DNA of 64,000 bases. It comes from JAHBNG01 sp039028975. GTDB taxonomy: Bacteria; Chloroflexota; Anaerolineae; Caldilineales; Caldilineaceae. The stretch is from positions 1 to 64,000 of the forward strand of contig JBCCHB010000031.1 in the NCBI GenBank assembly GCA_039028975.1, read 5' to 3'. Under the pieces are notes generated by a model, which was not told where the DNA came from, made no database searches, and worked only from the letters and a program-made list of their open reading frames with translations. Shown here in pieces: positions 63,433-64,000 of the stretch. The translations under genes were made by a program, and so were the position numbers. Within the stretch, counting starts at the first letter, position 1. Every line of letters begins with the position of its first letter.

Positions 63433-63480
63433 CTAGTCAGCATTTCAGCACTCGAGCTAACCGGTCGAAATGCTGACTAG
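63433..63480. terminator. hairpin between convergent genes, possible bidirectional terminator
   Basis: CTAGTCAGCATTTC (63433-63446) pairs exactly with GAAATGCTGACTAG (63467-63480). It lies 20 bp after the giant-protein stop and 22 bp after the stop of the leftward gene. U-runs are poor, so the terminator function is an inference from position. Confidence 0.5.
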
Positions 63481-63502
63481 TGAATGATCCGATTGGTAAG
63501 CA

Positions 63503-64000
63503 TCAACTGGGGCCGTGAGGGGCTTTTTGCTCTACCTCTGCTAAAATTTGGCTCGATTTGCTTACCTCTATATTCATCTGTGAGGCAATCTTTACGACTC
63601 GTTCACGCGTCTGCTGCGTAGCCGGTGGATGCTGACAAATGTGCCGGAAGAGCTCTGCGACTTCTGCGAATGTCTCCCTGTTCGTTGCGCCATGTGATCC
63701 TCTGGCCAGTAGCGCCCTAATATAGGCCAACCCTGCCTGTGCATCAAGAGCGACGGGGAGACGAGATTGTGCCTCAGCGTCATTCAATACCTTTTGGAAG
63801 TAGGTGTTAGCCTCCTCCAGGTCCTCCAATTCGATTAGCGCCCAGCCCAGGGTTGGAAGTGCATGAACCCACCAATAGGGCAAACCGATAGCCAGGCATT
63901 CGGTAAAGAGAGCCTTGGCTTCCACGTACTCTCCACACTCTTCGGCCAGGCAACCCTCTTCCCAGAGGACAGGCGCCATATGTATCTCCGCCCCCAGCTC
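63503..64000 (-). CDS. TPR-like protein, 5' part beyond the window
   Basis: The last 165 or so residues of a leftward gene. The frame stays open to the window edge, so the ATG at 63979 is probably internal. Two tetratricopeptide-like helices pairs are seen (EEGCLAEECGEYVEAKALFTECLAIGLPYWWVHALPTLGWALIELEDLEEANTYFQKVLNDAEA). A Gln/Glu-rich C-terminus follows. It may be the C-terminal end of a large SARP/LuxR-type or CHAT-associated TPR regulator, but this cannot be decided from the fragment. Confidence 0.7.
   Translation of the reverse strand, partial: ELGAEIHMAPVLWEEGCLAEECGEYVEAKALFTECLAIGLPYWWVHALPTLGWALIELEDLEEANTYFQKVLNDAEAQSRLPVALDAQAGLAYIRALLARGSHGATNRETFAEVAELFRHICQHPPATQQTRERVVKIASQMNIEVSKSSQILAEVEQKAPHGPS

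Overview
The window most likely comes from a member of the phylum Chloroflexota (Anaerolineae, Caldilineae or Ardenticatenia-like). This rests on family knowledge, not on a marker-gene search. The pointers are large secreted proteins built from DUF11/SdrD-type repeats, twin-arginine lipoprotein solute-binding proteins with an RRRFLQM...AAFLAAC leader, a NACHT ATPase fused to a formylglycine-enzyme-like domain, two AAA-ATPase/nuclease fusions, and base composition near 50% GC. No rRNA, confident tRNA, CRISPR array, phage or transposase gene was found.

Layout. Positions 1-4.1 kb hold repeats and a 1120-residue NACHT/FGE-like protein. 4.9-9.2 kb is a 1423-residue secreted repeat protein. 9.6-15.4 kb carries aconitase, oligoendopeptidase F and a winged-helix regulator. 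15.4-22.7 kb is a leftward housekeeping block: rel (ppGpp), miaA, yraN, rnhB, rplS, trmD. 23-30 kb runs mainly rightward: M23 peptidase, FGGY sugar kinase, AAA-nuclease fusion and pyrimidine-nucleoside phosphorylase, with a small glutaredoxin-like gene opposed. 30-35.6 kb is leftward: nuclease-like protein, PRPP-synthetase-like protein, glycosyltransferase, periplasmic-binding lipoprotein, MltG, 2Fe-2S ferredoxin. 36-43 kb has acyl-CoA dehydrogenase, ComEA, a PQQ-dehydrogenase-like lipoprotein (leftward), an FHA-winged-helix regulator and a small membrane protein.

43-50.5 kb is a self-contained catabolic unit. A LacI repressor is divergent from a PhyH-type dioxygenase, followed by two paralogous sugar-binding proteins flanking two ABC permeases; no ABC ATPase is present. 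Two copies of a 14-bp palindrome sit on predicted back-to-back promoters. 50.7-58 kb carries another AAA-nuclease, an MFS transporter, an internally duplicated CRTAC1/FG-GAP protein, a remnant of a CcbP-like gene and a gamma-glutamylcyclotransferase-like protein. 59.2-63.4 kb is a second giant secreted repeat protein, and a TPR-like gene runs off the right edge.

The least expected signal is between and inside the genes: several families of short, non-coding inverted-repeat (MITE-like) elements. Family 1 (ends TATACTcagctccg / cgaccgcAGTATA with inner TTTGAAAA) is seen at nine sites, including an apparently in-frame copy inside trmD and two copies reduced to little more than their joined ends. 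Family 2 (GCCAGA..GGGACAA..CTGGCGAA) is seen at four sites. Other inverted repeats fill most of the larger gaps. No transposase that could move them is in the window.
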